NCBI RefSeq assembly: GCF_002845745.1
Contig: NZ_PIUM01000010.1
Coordinates: forward strand, 62,001-126,000
Direction of reading: 5' to 3'
DNA: 64,000 bases
Source of the DNA: Telmatospirillum siberiense
GTDB taxonomy: Bacteria; Pseudomonadota; Alphaproteobacteria; Rhodospirillales; Magnetospirillaceae
Both the position numbers and the translations under genes were made by a program. The notes under the pieces were generated by a model. It was not told the origin of the DNA and made no database searches. It saw only the letters and a list, made by a program, of their open reading frames with translations. Shown in pieces: positions 1 to 7,510 of this stretch. Each line of letters opens with the position of its first letter. The first letter of the stretch is position 1.

Positions 1-1022
1 CCCGTTTCCTCGGGCGAAAATATGCCGTGGCGGTGGCCAGCGGCGGCATCGGCATGACCCTGGTCCTGAAGGCGTGCGGCATCGGGGCCGGCGACGACGT
101 GGTGGCGCCGGCCTATTCCTGGCGCGAGGCGGCGCATGCCATCGCCCATGTCGGGGCTTCGCCCGTGTTCGCCGATATCGACTACTGGGCCGGAACCCTG
201 TCGCCCGAGAAGGCCGAAGCGCGGATGACGCCGCGAACCAGGGCCATCATCGCCGGCAACACCAACGGTCATCCGGCCGCCTGGGGGCCGTTGCGCGATT
301 TGGCCGACAGACGGGGGGTCCGGCTGATCGAAGATTCGAGCGAAGCCATCGGCTCGACCTACCGGGGGGCGCCCGTCGGCAGTTTCGGCGACTGCTCGGT
401 GTTCGATTTTTCACAGCCGGGACCGCTGGTCTGCGGCGTCGGCGGCATGGTGGTGACCGACGACGGCGATCTCGCCGCCGGACTGAAGCGCCTGCGCGGC
501 CGGCGCCCCGATGAACGGTTTTCGGTGGTGTTGGGCGCCACCCCGCATTTTCATGCCGGCATGAGCGATCTGGCCGCTGCCCTGGGGCTCGTCCAGCTTG
601 CCCGGCTCGATCGTATTCTGGAGCGCCGCAAGCAGGTGGAACGCTGGTATTATCAGCACATCCAGTCCTTCGAAGGGATCAAGGATCCCTATATCGCGCC
701 CGAGGTCGACGAGGTTCACTGGTTCCTCTACATCGTCCATCTGGGAACCCGCTTCTCGCCTTCGAGCCGCGACGCCATCATCGACGATCTGCAGACCGCC
801 GGCATCGAGGCCGCCGCCTATTGCCATCCCCTGCATCTGCAGCGCCACTACCTGGATCGCGGCTATCGGCGCGGCAATCTCTTCGTCACCGAAAAGGTCG
901 CCGATCGCGCCGTCGCCCTGCCGTTCCACACCCATCTCGGCGAGGAGCGGATCTCCTTCATCGTCGAGACCATGAAGGACGCCTCGATCAATGTCGGGGC
1001 TGGAAGCGCGATCTATTTGTAA
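1..1022 (+). CDS. DegT/DnrJ/EryC1/StrS-family PLP protein lacking the catalytic lysine (5' end outside window)
   Basis: The frame is open from the window edge; the upstream codons read RFLGRKYAVAVASGG, the usual N-terminal PLP-pocket region of DegT sugar aminotransferases, so the true start lies before base 1. Family features seen are LIEDSSEAIGSTYRG (the Asp that contacts the PLP ring nitrogen), VGSFGDC, GVGGMVVTD and the C-terminal HWFLYIVHL and YCHPLHLQ blocks. Where family members have the Schiff-base lysine (for example FSFHAIKNITCAEGG), this protein reads FDFSQPGPLVCGVGG, so the lysine is glycine, codon 420-422. The rest of the fold looks intact and the frame is undisturbed, so this is not ordinary pseudogene decay. 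It may be a non-transaminating, sensory or sugar-binding derivative. A 2Fe-2S ferredoxin follows after 42 bp. Confidence 0.85.
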   Translation, partial: RFLGRKYAVAVASGGIGMTLVLKACGIGAGDDVVAPAYSWREAAHAIAHVGASPVFADIDYWAGTLSPEKAEARMTPRTRAIIAGNTNGHPAAWGPLRDLADRRGVRLIEDSSEAIGSTYRGAPVGSFGDCSVFDFSQPGPLVCGVGGMVVTDDGDLAAGLKRLRGRRPDERFSVVLGATPHFHAGMSDLAAALGLVQLARLDRILERRKQVERWYYQHIQSFEGIKDPYIAPEVDEVHWFLYIVHLGTRFSPSSRDAIIDDLQTAGIEAAAYCHPLHLQRHYLDRGYRRGNLFVTEKVADRAVALPFHTHLGEERISFIVETMKDASINVGAGSAIYL

Positions 1023-1064
1023 CGGATGAACAGTGTTCAGGATTAACGGAAAAGGAGACTGAAA

Positions 1065-1370
1065 ATGCCATTGGTCACGGTCAATCCCTCGGGCAAAAGC
1101 GTCAGCGTGGCGGAAGGCGCAACGATCCTGGAGGCCATCCTGGCCGCCGGAGAGAAAAGTCTGGGCAAGTGCGACGGCAAGGGCCAGTGCGGGGGATGCC
1201 ACGTCTTCATCCACGACGGGCGCAAGTCGTTGTCGAGGATTCAGCGCGAAGAGAACGAGCGGTTGGACAGCATCGTCGGCGTCGGTTCGAAGTCCCGATT
1301 GGCCTGTCAGGCGAAATTGGGCGCGGAGAACGCCACGGTGGAACTGCTGGGCTTTTCCTCGGGGATCTGA
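1065..1370 (+). CDS. 2Fe-2S ferredoxin (adrenodoxin/plant-type fold)
   Basis: A 101-residue protein with the beta-grasp ferredoxin pattern. Cluster ligands are visible as C-x5-C-x2-C (KCDGKGQCGGCHVF) with the fourth cysteine in the SRLACQAKL segment. The C-x5-C spacing is that of the adrenodoxin/FdxB type rather than the C-x4-C of photosynthetic ferredoxins. It should be a soluble one-electron carrier for an oxygenase, biosynthetic or Fe-S enzyme that cannot be identified here. AAGGAG lies 8 bases before the ATG. It sits between the lysine-less DegT protein and a SIR2-like protein on the same strand, so the three may be cotranscribed, although 139 bp separate it from the latter. Confidence 0.88.
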   Translation: MPLVTVNPSGKSVSVAEGATILEAILAAGEKSLGKCDGKGQCGGCHVFIHDGRKSLSRIQREENERLDSIVGVGSKSRLACQAKLGAENATVELLGFSSGI

Positions 1371-1509
1371 CCCGCAATCCCTTGGGGGCTATCAGGCGCT
1401 GTCGGGTGGGCGAGGCGTTTTCCGCCTGCCCCGGACCGCGCTGGCCGCCCCGCAGTCGGGTGACCGGACGTGAGCCTTTCCGTCCGGAATCGCAGAGGAG
1501 TTCTCTCGC

Positions 1510-2334
1510 ATGCTTGAGCAAATCCTTTCCTCCCTCGGCGAAGGCCGGATCATTCCCTATCTCGGACCCGGTGTGCTCGGTTTGGCCGACACGCCTTCCG
1601 ATCTGCCCGCCTCGCCGCTGGCCCTGGTCGGCCATCTGACGGCCAGGGCCAGCGTTCCTCACAAGATCCGCAACAATCTGACCGCCGCCGCTCAGTTCAT
1701 CGAGAATTTCAAGCACAGGAAGACGGTGACGGCGGCGATGACGGAAGCCTTCCGGTCAGATGCGCCGCCGACGGCGTTGCATCGCTATCTGGCATCGCTT
1801 CCCGGATTGCCTCTGCTGGTCCATGCCTGGTACGACGATCTGCCGCAAAAGGCGTTGGCCGGCCGCCGGGACTGGGGATCGGTCCAGGGCGTCAGCCAGG
1901 CGGAGCATTTCGGCCAGTGGGTGCACTATTTCGACGCGGACGGCGCCAAGACGGCGGGCTCCACCGCCGAAACCCTGCCGGACGATTGGCAAACCCTGCT
2001 CTATCAGCCCTTCGGCTCCATCGGGCCGGCGGGGAACTTCCTGGTCTCCGATTCCGATTTCGTCGAGGTCCTGACCGAGATCGATATCCAGACGCCGATT
2101 CCGCAACCGGTGCAGGAGTTGCGGCGGGGGCGGAATTTCCTGTTTCTCGGCTGCCGCTTCGCCAATCAGTTGGAACGCTCCTTCGCCGGCCAGATCATGA
2201 AGCGCTCGTCGGACCTGCATTGGGCGGTTCTGCCCGAAGAGCCGACACGCAACGAGGCCCGTTTCATGGAGCGCCAGAACATCCGGCGGCTGGACATGCC
2301 CCTGGCCGACTTCATGACCGCCATGGTGCACTGA
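1510..2334 (+). CDS. SIR2-like domain protein
   Basis: A 274-residue soluble protein. The N-terminus (GRIIPYLGPGVLGLA) resembles the NAD-binding glycine-rich start of SIR2-like domains. The C-terminal part (NFLFLGCRFANQLERSF, later LHWAVLPEEP and IRRLDMPLADFM) matches the conserved FLGYS-like and wAvl blocks of bacterial SIR2_2 proteins. Such domains hydrolyse or bind NAD; some act in defence, others in unknown housekeeping roles. The catalytic histidine cannot be assigned confidently by eye. GAGGAG lies about 9 bases before the ATG. Neighbours are a ferredoxin and a lysine-less DegT protein, not a recognisable defence effector or Argonaute, so a defence role is not supported. It ends the first gene group. 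Confidence 0.7.
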   Translation: MLEQILSSLGEGRIIPYLGPGVLGLADTPSDLPASPLALVGHLTARASVPHKIRNNLTAAAQFIENFKHRKTVTAAMTEAFRSDAPPTALHRYLASLPGLPLLVHAWYDDLPQKALAGRRDWGSVQGVSQAEHFGQWVHYFDADGAKTAGSTAETLPDDWQTLLYQPFGSIGPAGNFLVSDSDFVEVLTEIDIQTPIPQPVQELRRGRNFLFLGCRFANQLERSFAGQIMKRSSDLHWAVLPEEPTRNEARFMERQNIRRLDMPLADFMTAMVH

Positions 2335-2385
2335 TCGTTAAACAAGGTGCCGCTTTCGGAGGCGAAGCGATGATCGAGAGGAAAG

Positions 2386-2426
2386 GTGAACCACCAAGGC
2401 ACCAAGACACCAAGGCACCAAGGCGT
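2386..2426 (+). repeat. Short tandem repeat of CACCAAGG
   Basis: The bases run as successive near-copies of CACCAAGG/CACCAAGA (about five units) in the 156-bp gap between the SIR2-like gene and the convergent old yellow enzyme gene. The first units also read as part of a short open frame, but no coding signal supports one. No stem or T-run is present, so it is not a terminator. Confidence 0.75.
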
Positions 2427-2490
2427 CGCCCGAAAGAGCGGTCCGCCGATTCGGCCGAGGCGCCACAGGCATTCGTTCGGTCACCCGGCC

Positions 2491-3606
2491 TTACTCTTCC
2501 TTGCCGAGATCGAAAAGGTGGCGAAGCTGGCGCGGTTGGCAGCGCAGATACTGATTGGAGGCCTTGACCCGGTCGCCGAAATGGGCGGCGGCGTGCCAGG
2601 GCCAGCGGGGGTCGTAAAGGATGCCGCGGGCCAGGGCGATCAGATCGGCGTCGCCGGTGCCGACGATGGCTTCCGCCTGTTCATAGTCGGTGATCAGGCC
2701 GACGGCGACCACCGGCATTGATGTCGCGGCCTTGACGGCGCGGGCCAGCGGGACCTGATAGCTGGCGCCGACCGGAATTTTCTGCGCGGGCGTCAAGCCG
2801 GCGCTGGAGACGTGAATGGCGTTGCTGCCACGGGTTTCCAGGGCCTTGGCAAAGGCGATGGTTTCCTCGACATTCCAGCCACCCTCGGCCCAATCGGTTC
2901 CGGAAACCCGCACCGTCACCGGCCGTTCGGCCGGGAAGGCCGCCCGGACCGCGTCGAAGATCTCAAGCGGGAAGCGCAGGCGGTTTTCCAGAGATCCGCC
3001 GTAGTCGTCGGTTCGCCGGTTGGACAAGGGCGACAGGAACTGATGCAGCAGATAGCCGTGCGCGGCGTGGATCTGCACCGCGTCAAGACCGAGCCTTCCG
3101 GCACGCCGGGCGGCATTGGCGAAAGCGTCGCGAATCCGCTCGAGGCCGGCCTGATCGAGCGCCGCCGGTGGCGCCTCGCCCTCGGCGAAGGGGGCCGCCG
3201 AGGGAGCGACGGTCTGCCAGCCGTTTGCATGGCCGGGTGGGAGTTGCGCGCCGCCCAGCCAGGGCAGGTTGGTGGACGCCTTCCTGCCGGCGTGCCCCAG
3301 TTGCAAGGCGATGGGCATGCTCGACCAGCGCCGCACGCCTTGGAGCGTCCGCGCCATGGCGGCCTCGGTCTCGTCCGAATAAAGGCCGACATCGGCAAAG
3401 GTGATGCGTCCCTCGGGGGCTACGGCGGTGGCCTCGATGGTGAGCAAGGAGGCGCCGGACTGCGAGAGAGTGCCGAGATGCATGAGATGCCAATCGGTCA
3501 TGCAGCCGTTTTCGGCCGAGTATTGGCACATCGGCGCGATGACGATCCGATTGTCCAGTTCAAGAGAACCGAGACTGATCGGGGTAAAGAGTTTGGCCAT
3601 GCTCAT
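2491..3606 (-). CDS. NADH:flavin oxidoreductase, old yellow enzyme family (YqjM/XenA-like)
   Basis: A 371-residue FMN-dependent ene-reductase. Seen in order: LFTPISLGSLELDNRIVIAPMCQY (flavin-binding N-terminus with the Cys and Tyr of the thermophilic-like YqjM class), LQLGHAGRKAS, VQIHAAHGYLLHQFLSP (H-x-x-H substrate-anion site), SNRRTDDYGGS and the C-terminal phosphate-binding GLITD and ALARGILYDPRWPW. It would reduce activated C=C bonds of unsaturated carbonyls or nitro compounds with NAD(P)H in the cytosol. The ATG at 3606 is chosen because AGGAG lies 7 bases upstream and the family N-terminus begins there; an upstream extension to 3654 looks non-coding. It is monocistronic, and 278 bp without a gene separate it from the divergent methyltransferase gene. 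Confidence 0.92.
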   Translation of the reverse strand: MSMAKLFTPISLGSLELDNRIVIAPMCQYSAENGCMTDWHLMHLGTLSQSGASLLTIEATAVAPEGRITFADVGLYSDETEAAMARTLQGVRRWSSMPIALQLGHAGRKASTNLPWLGGAQLPPGHANGWQTVAPSAAPFAEGEAPPAALDQAGLERIRDAFANAARRAGRLGLDAVQIHAAHGYLLHQFLSPLSNRRTDDYGGSLENRLRFPLEIFDAVRAAFPAERPVTVRVSGTDWAEGGWNVEETIAFAKALETRGSNAIHVSSAGLTPAQKIPVGASYQVPLARAVKAATSMPVVAVGLITDYEQAEAIVGTGDADLIALARGILYDPRWPWHAAAHFGDRVKASNQYLRCQPRQLRHLFDLGKEE

Positions 3607-3884
3607 CGGGGGGCTCCTGGTGGGGGAAGGGCGGGTGCGGCGGAACCGGCACATCTTTTTGTCGGGGACGTCGCCGGAACATCCGGCGTATCTTCCAAAT
3701 AAAGGGGACGATCCGCCCGATGCAATGCCTTGGCCCCATTTGGTTGCCAGGGCCGTCGAAACCCCTTAAGAACGCGCATCTGCAAGCTTGATCGCCGGCA
3801 AGTCACCGTCTGATGCCAGCGAGCCACCGAGGTGACTCGCCGGTATGATCCCGGTACATACCTCTTTTTCGGAGCACCTCGTCC

Positions 3885-5198
3885 ATGACCCCCGAAGGCC
3901 GCCTCGCCACCGTCGTCGAATTGCTGGAGGAGATCGCCCACCAAGCCCGTCCGGCCGATCTGGTCGCCGGGGCTTTCCTGCGGGCCCGGCGTTATATCGG
4001 GGCCAAGGATCGGCGGGCCGTCTCGGACCGGCTGTGGGGAATTTTGCGGCGCAGGGCGCGCATCGACTGGATCCTGACGGAATGCCGGGTCGAGCCTTCG
4101 CCCCGCCGTCGTCTGCTGGCCGATCTCGTGCTGGCCGACCGCACGACACCAGAGGAGGTGGGGAAGCTTTGCACCGGCGGAGCCCGTGGGCTGGAACCGC
4201 TGTCGCCGCAGGATTGGGCGCTGCTGCAGCAATTGAGCGGGCGGGATCTGTTCCACCACGACATGCCGGCCTGGGTCCGGGGTGAATATCCCGAATGGAT
4301 CGAACCACGTCTCGCTCAGGCGTTCGGCGAGACGCTGGCCGCCGAGATGGGGGCGCTGCGCGACGAGGCCCCGGTGGATCTCAGGGTCAACACGCTGAAG
4401 GGCGACCGCGAGGCGGCGCTGGCCGCGCTGGCCGCCGAAGGGCTGCAGGCGCAGCCGACTCCGTTTTCGCCATTGGGATTGCGTCTGCCGGCCCGTCTTG
4501 CGCTGACGGCGCAGGGCGCCTTCCGTGACGGATTGGTCGAGGTGCAGGACGAAGGCTCGCAACTTCTCGCCCTGCTGACCGACGCGCGGGCCGGGCAAGC
4601 GGTGGTCGATTTTTGCGCCGGGGCCGGCGGCAAGACCCTGGCGCTGGCGGCCGCCATGCAGAACAAGGGGCGCCTCATCGCCTGCGACGTCAATCAGCGC
4701 CGCGCCGAACAGGCGACCCTGCGTCTGCGCCGCGCCGGCGCGCACAATGTCACCCGGCGGATCCTGGAGAGCGAATCCGACAAATGGGTGAAACGCCATG
4801 GCGGCAGTTTCGATCGGGTGCTGGTCGACGCGCCTTGTTCGGGAACCGGAACCTGGCGGCGCAATCCCGACGCCAAATGGCGGCTGACGCCGGAAGGCAT
4901 CGACCATCTGGTCGAATTGCAGGGCAAGATCCTGGACAGCGCGCAGCGGCTGGTGCGTCCAGGCGGACGGCTGGTCTATGCCACCTGTTCCCTGCTGGCC
5001 GAGGAGGACGAGCGTCAGGCCGAGGCGTTCCTGGCCCGGCATGAGGATTACCGCCTGCTGCCGGTGGGCGAAATCTGGGCCGCCACCATCGGCGGCGAAT
5101 GCCCCTGCGACGGTCCCTATCTGCGTCTGTCGCCGGCTAGCAACAATACCGACGGCTTTTTCGCGGCCATCATGGAGCGACAGGGAAGCGCTGTCTGA
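3885..5198 (+). CDS. RsmB/NOP-family 16S rRNA (cytosine-5) methyltransferase
   Basis: A 437-residue protein with an N-terminal NusB-like helical region and a C-terminal SAM-dependent methyltransferase. Motif I is DFCAGAGGKTLAL (about residue 241). The motif IV cysteine is in DAPCSGTGTWRRNPD (about 315) and the motif VI nucleophile in YATCS (about 364), which is the two-cysteine signature of RNA m5C methyltransferases. The expected target is a cytosine of 16S rRNA, as in E. coli RsmB (C967), but the exact base cannot be read from sequence. The ATG follows GGAGCACCTCGTCC. Downstream is a 384-bp repeat-rich gap. Confidence 0.92.
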   Translation: MTPEGRLATVVELLEEIAHQARPADLVAGAFLRARRYIGAKDRRAVSDRLWGILRRRARIDWILTECRVEPSPRRRLLADLVLADRTTPEEVGKLCTGGARGLEPLSPQDWALLQQLSGRDLFHHDMPAWVRGEYPEWIEPRLAQAFGETLAAEMGALRDEAPVDLRVNTLKGDREAALAALAAEGLQAQPTPFSPLGLRLPARLALTAQGAFRDGLVEVQDEGSQLLALLTDARAGQAVVDFCAGAGGKTLALAAAMQNKGRLIACDVNQRRAEQATLRLRRAGAHNVTRRILESESDKWVKRHGGSFDRVLVDAPCSGTGTWRRNPDAKWRLTPEGIDHLVELQGKILDSAQRLVRPGGRLVYATCSLLAEEDERQAEAFLARHEDYRLLPVGEIWAATIGGECPCDGPYLRLSPASNNTDGFFAAIMERQGSAV

Positions 5199-5332
5199 TA
5201 AACGGTTGCCATGGTCAGGCGCGATCCGCGTATTCGGTTGTTTTAATTATTCGTCATCACCGGGCTTGATCCACGGCTGTCCGGCACGGACCGCGCTTCG
5301 CTTCTATTCGAGTGGCGATCAGAACTAAAAAC

Positions 5333-5432
5333 CGTCATTGCCGGGCTTGACCCGGCAATCGATGATTGCGCGGAGCGACCGACCTCATTGGAGGCGGGCA
5401 CGTGGATGGCCGGATCAAGTCCGGCCATGACG
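5333..5432. repeat. Dispersed palindromic element of about 100 bp, copy 1
   Basis: The outer ends are inverted: CGTCATTGCCGGGCTTGACC at the left pairs with a right end finishing GTCCGGCCATGACG. The same architecture and length recur at 29865-29962 and 53701-53800. The centre is variable. A related half-unit (CGTCATCACCGGGCTTGATC) lies just upstream near 5253, followed by CCACGGCTGTCCGGCACGGA, which also recurs near 53630. This is a non-coding REP/MITE-type element in the gap after the rRNA methyltransferase gene. Confidence 0.85.
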
Positions 5433-5454
5433 AATAATTATGATGAATTCCCCC

Positions 5455-5520
5455 TTAGGGCCTGTTCATAAATTATCGAATCAACAGGCCCTCAAGCCGG
5501 AGCGGCGTTTGAGCCCGCCG
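5455..5520. repeat. Inverted-repeat element related to the 53550 palindrome
   Basis: GGGCCTGTT and AACAGGCCC are 9-bp arms around an AT-rich loop containing AAATTATCGAATC, followed by CTCAAGCCGGAGCGGCGTTT. The loop is the inverse of the loop at 53550-53631, and the flank matches that element's outer arm (GAGCGGCGTTTGAGC), so this is a degenerate copy. It lies between the rRNA methyltransferase and recQ and could help end transcription. Confidence 0.75.
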
Positions 5521-5543
5521 TAGCGGAGCGCAGGTGTCATATG

Positions 5544-5586
5544 GAATCTTAGGGTTTGGAGCGATAATTTCGCGACAAGCCCTTAG
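5544..5586. repeat. Dispersed hairpin repeat overlapping the recQ stop codon, copy 1
   Basis: The sequence runs from GAATCTTAGGGTTTGGAGCG to GACAAGCCCTTAG and matches 39209-39253 at most positions. In both places the CCCTTA arm supplies the TAA stop of the minus-strand gene (recQ here). The hairpin is imperfect in this copy and perfect over 10 bp in the other. It is probably a mobile or REP-like unit now used at gene 3' ends. Confidence 0.8.
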
Positions 5587-7385
5587 CCTTCGAACAGGCT
5601 GATCACTTCCAGGAAGGATTCGCCGTATTTGTCGAGCTTGGCCTGTCCGACGCCGGACAGTTGCGACAACTCGTCCAGGCCGCCGGGACGTTCGCGGGCC
5701 ATGTCGAGCAGCGTGGTGTCGTGGAAGATGACATAGGGCGGGACGCCCTGTTCGCGGGCCAGTTCGAGGCGGAGCGTGCGCAGCGCCTGGAACAGGGCTT
5801 CGTCGCCGGGGGCGGCCAGCGTTTCCGCGCCGCGCCGGCCTCTCGACGCCGTCTTTTTCGCCACCGCGTCGCGGCGCAGTGAAATGGTCTTCTCGCCGCG
5901 CAGCACGGCGCGGCAGGATTCGGTCAAGGCCAGTCCGCCATGGCCGGCGACATCGACGCGCAGCAGGCCGGCGGCGACCAGCTGGCGGAAGATCGAGCGC
6001 CATTCCTCCTTGCCGAACTCCCGGCCGATACCGAAGGTCGACAGTTTGTCGTGGCCGAGCGAGGTCATGCGTTCGGTTTCGGCGCCCATCAGCACGTCGA
6101 TCAGATGGCCGGCGCCGAAACGCTGGCCGGTGCGATAGACGCAGGACAGGGCCTTCTGGGCGGCGACGCTGCCGTCGAAGCTCTCCACCGGTTCCAGGCA
6201 GGTGTCGCAATTGCCGCAGGGCTCGCAATGGTCGCCGAAATATTCCAGAACCACCTGGCGCCGGCAGCGGGTGGTTTCGCAAAACCCCAACAGGGCATCG
6301 AGCTTGCGGTGTTCCAGACGTTTCTGCGCGTCGGGCGCGTCGGACCCCTCGACCATCTGGCGCAGGCGGGCGACGTCCTGCATGCCGTAGACCATCCAGG
6401 CGTCGGCCGGCAATCCGTCGCGGCCGGCGCGGCCGGTTTCCTGGTAATAGGCCTCCAGGCTCTTCGGCAGATCGAGATGGGCGACGAAACGGACGTTGGG
6501 TTTGTCGATGCCCATGCCGAAGGCGATGGTCGCGACCATGATCACGCCTTCCTCCTTGAGGAAGCGGTCCTGATTGGCCGCGCGCACCGATTTGTCGAGG
6601 CCGGCATGATAGGGAAGGGCGTTGAACCCCTGTTCCTGGAGCCACTGCGCGGTTTCATCGACCTTGGCGCGCGACAGGCGGTAGACGATGCCGGCGTCGT
6701 TTGCATGATCGCCGCGGATGAAATGCAGCAATTGATTGCGCGAACTGCTGCCCTTCGGCGCCACCCGGTAGCGGATGTTGGGACGGTCGAAGCCGGCGAC
6801 GAACTGGCGTCCGTCCTCCAGACTCAATTTCTCGACGATCTCGTTCCTGGTCGGACCGTCGGCGGTGGCCGTCAGCGCGATGCGGGGGACCTCGGGGAAA
6901 CGCTGCTGGAGCGCCGCCAGTTTCAGATATTCCGGGCGGAAATCATGGCCCCACTGACTGACGCAATGGGCTTCGTCGATGGCGAACAGGGCCAGTTGGC
7001 AGCGCTCCAACTGGGTGAGGAAACTGTCGGTCATCAGACGTTCGGGCGCGACATAGATCAGGTCGATCTCGCCACCGCGCATCCGGCGCTCGATCTCCAC
7101 CTGTTCACCGTAGGCAAGGCTGGAATTGAGCGCCGCCGCCTTGATGCCCAATTGCCGGAGCGCCGATACCTGATCCTGCATCAGGGCGATCAGCGGCGAG
7201 ACCACCACGGCGACCCCGGGACGGCACAGCGCCGGCAACTGATAGCAGAGGGATTTTCCGCCGCCCGTCGGCATCAGGACCAGGGCGTCGCCGCCATTGA
7301 TCACATGTTCAACGATTTCGGCTTGGGCGCCGCGGAACCGGTCATAGCCGAAAACGGTGCGGAGGATCTCGAGTGGGCGGGACAT
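5583..7385 (-). CDS. recQ: ATP-dependent DNA helicase RecQ
   Basis: A 600-residue 3'-5' helicase of recombination and repair. Walker A MPTGGGKS lies at residues 38-45, FAIDEAHCVSQWGHDF carries the DEAH box and RecQ aromatic loop, ALTATAD is motif III, and QETGRAGRDGLP is motif VI with its arginine finger. The zinc site follows as a cysteine cluster (FCETTRCRR, then CEPCGNCDTC), then the winged helix, and a C-terminal HRDC domain (residues about 520-600). This is the full-length three-domain form. The ATG at 7385 matches the family N-terminus (MSRPLEILRTVFGYDRFR); the Shine-Dalgarno is weak. It is divergent from the AsmA-like gene, and its TAA lies inside a dispersed repeat. Confidence 0.96.
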   Translation of the reverse strand: MSRPLEILRTVFGYDRFRGAQAEIVEHVINGGDALVLMPTGGGKSLCYQLPALCRPGVAVVVSPLIALMQDQVSALRQLGIKAAALNSSLAYGEQVEIERRMRGGEIDLIYVAPERLMTDSFLTQLERCQLALFAIDEAHCVSQWGHDFRPEYLKLAALQQRFPEVPRIALTATADGPTRNEIVEKLSLEDGRQFVAGFDRPNIRYRVAPKGSSSRNQLLHFIRGDHANDAGIVYRLSRAKVDETAQWLQEQGFNALPYHAGLDKSVRAANQDRFLKEEGVIMVATIAFGMGIDKPNVRFVAHLDLPKSLEAYYQETGRAGRDGLPADAWMVYGMQDVARLRQMVEGSDAPDAQKRLEHRKLDALLGFCETTRCRRQVVLEYFGDHCEPCGNCDTCLEPVESFDGSVAAQKALSCVYRTGQRFGAGHLIDVLMGAETERMTSLGHDKLSTFGIGREFGKEEWRSIFRQLVAAGLLRVDVAGHGGLALTESCRAVLRGEKTISLRRDAVAKKTASRGRRGAETLAAPGDEALFQALRTLRLELAREQGVPPYVIFHDTTLLDMARERPGGLDELSQLSGVGQAKLDKYGESFLEVISLFEG

Positions 7386-7510
7386 GGGGCTGGTTTTAGT
7401 ATAGCCGGCCGGCGGGGGACAGCGAAAAACGGGGTCACCCGTCGGATGGGCGGTTGCCCTGCCGCGCCTACAGATCCTACACTGTCGATCCATCGACAAA
7501 GGGAGGCAGC

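Noticed and set aside
1510-2334. SIR2-like gene as part of a defence island
   Set aside because: No companion effector, Argonaute, TIR or restriction gene is adjacent; neighbours are a ferredoxin and a DegT relative.
1-2334. Edge of a nitrogen-fixation region
   Set aside because: A ferredoxin alone is not diagnostic and no nif gene is visible in the window.
2386-2426. Possible CRISPR array from the repeated CACCAAGG words
   Set aside because: Units are only 8 bases, contiguous and without spacers; no cas gene is present.
3603-5042. 479-residue minus-strand open frame over the rRNA methyltransferase gene
   Set aside because: Antisense shadow; Pro/Gln/Arg-rich and without motifs, while the plus strand has all m5C methyltransferase signatures.
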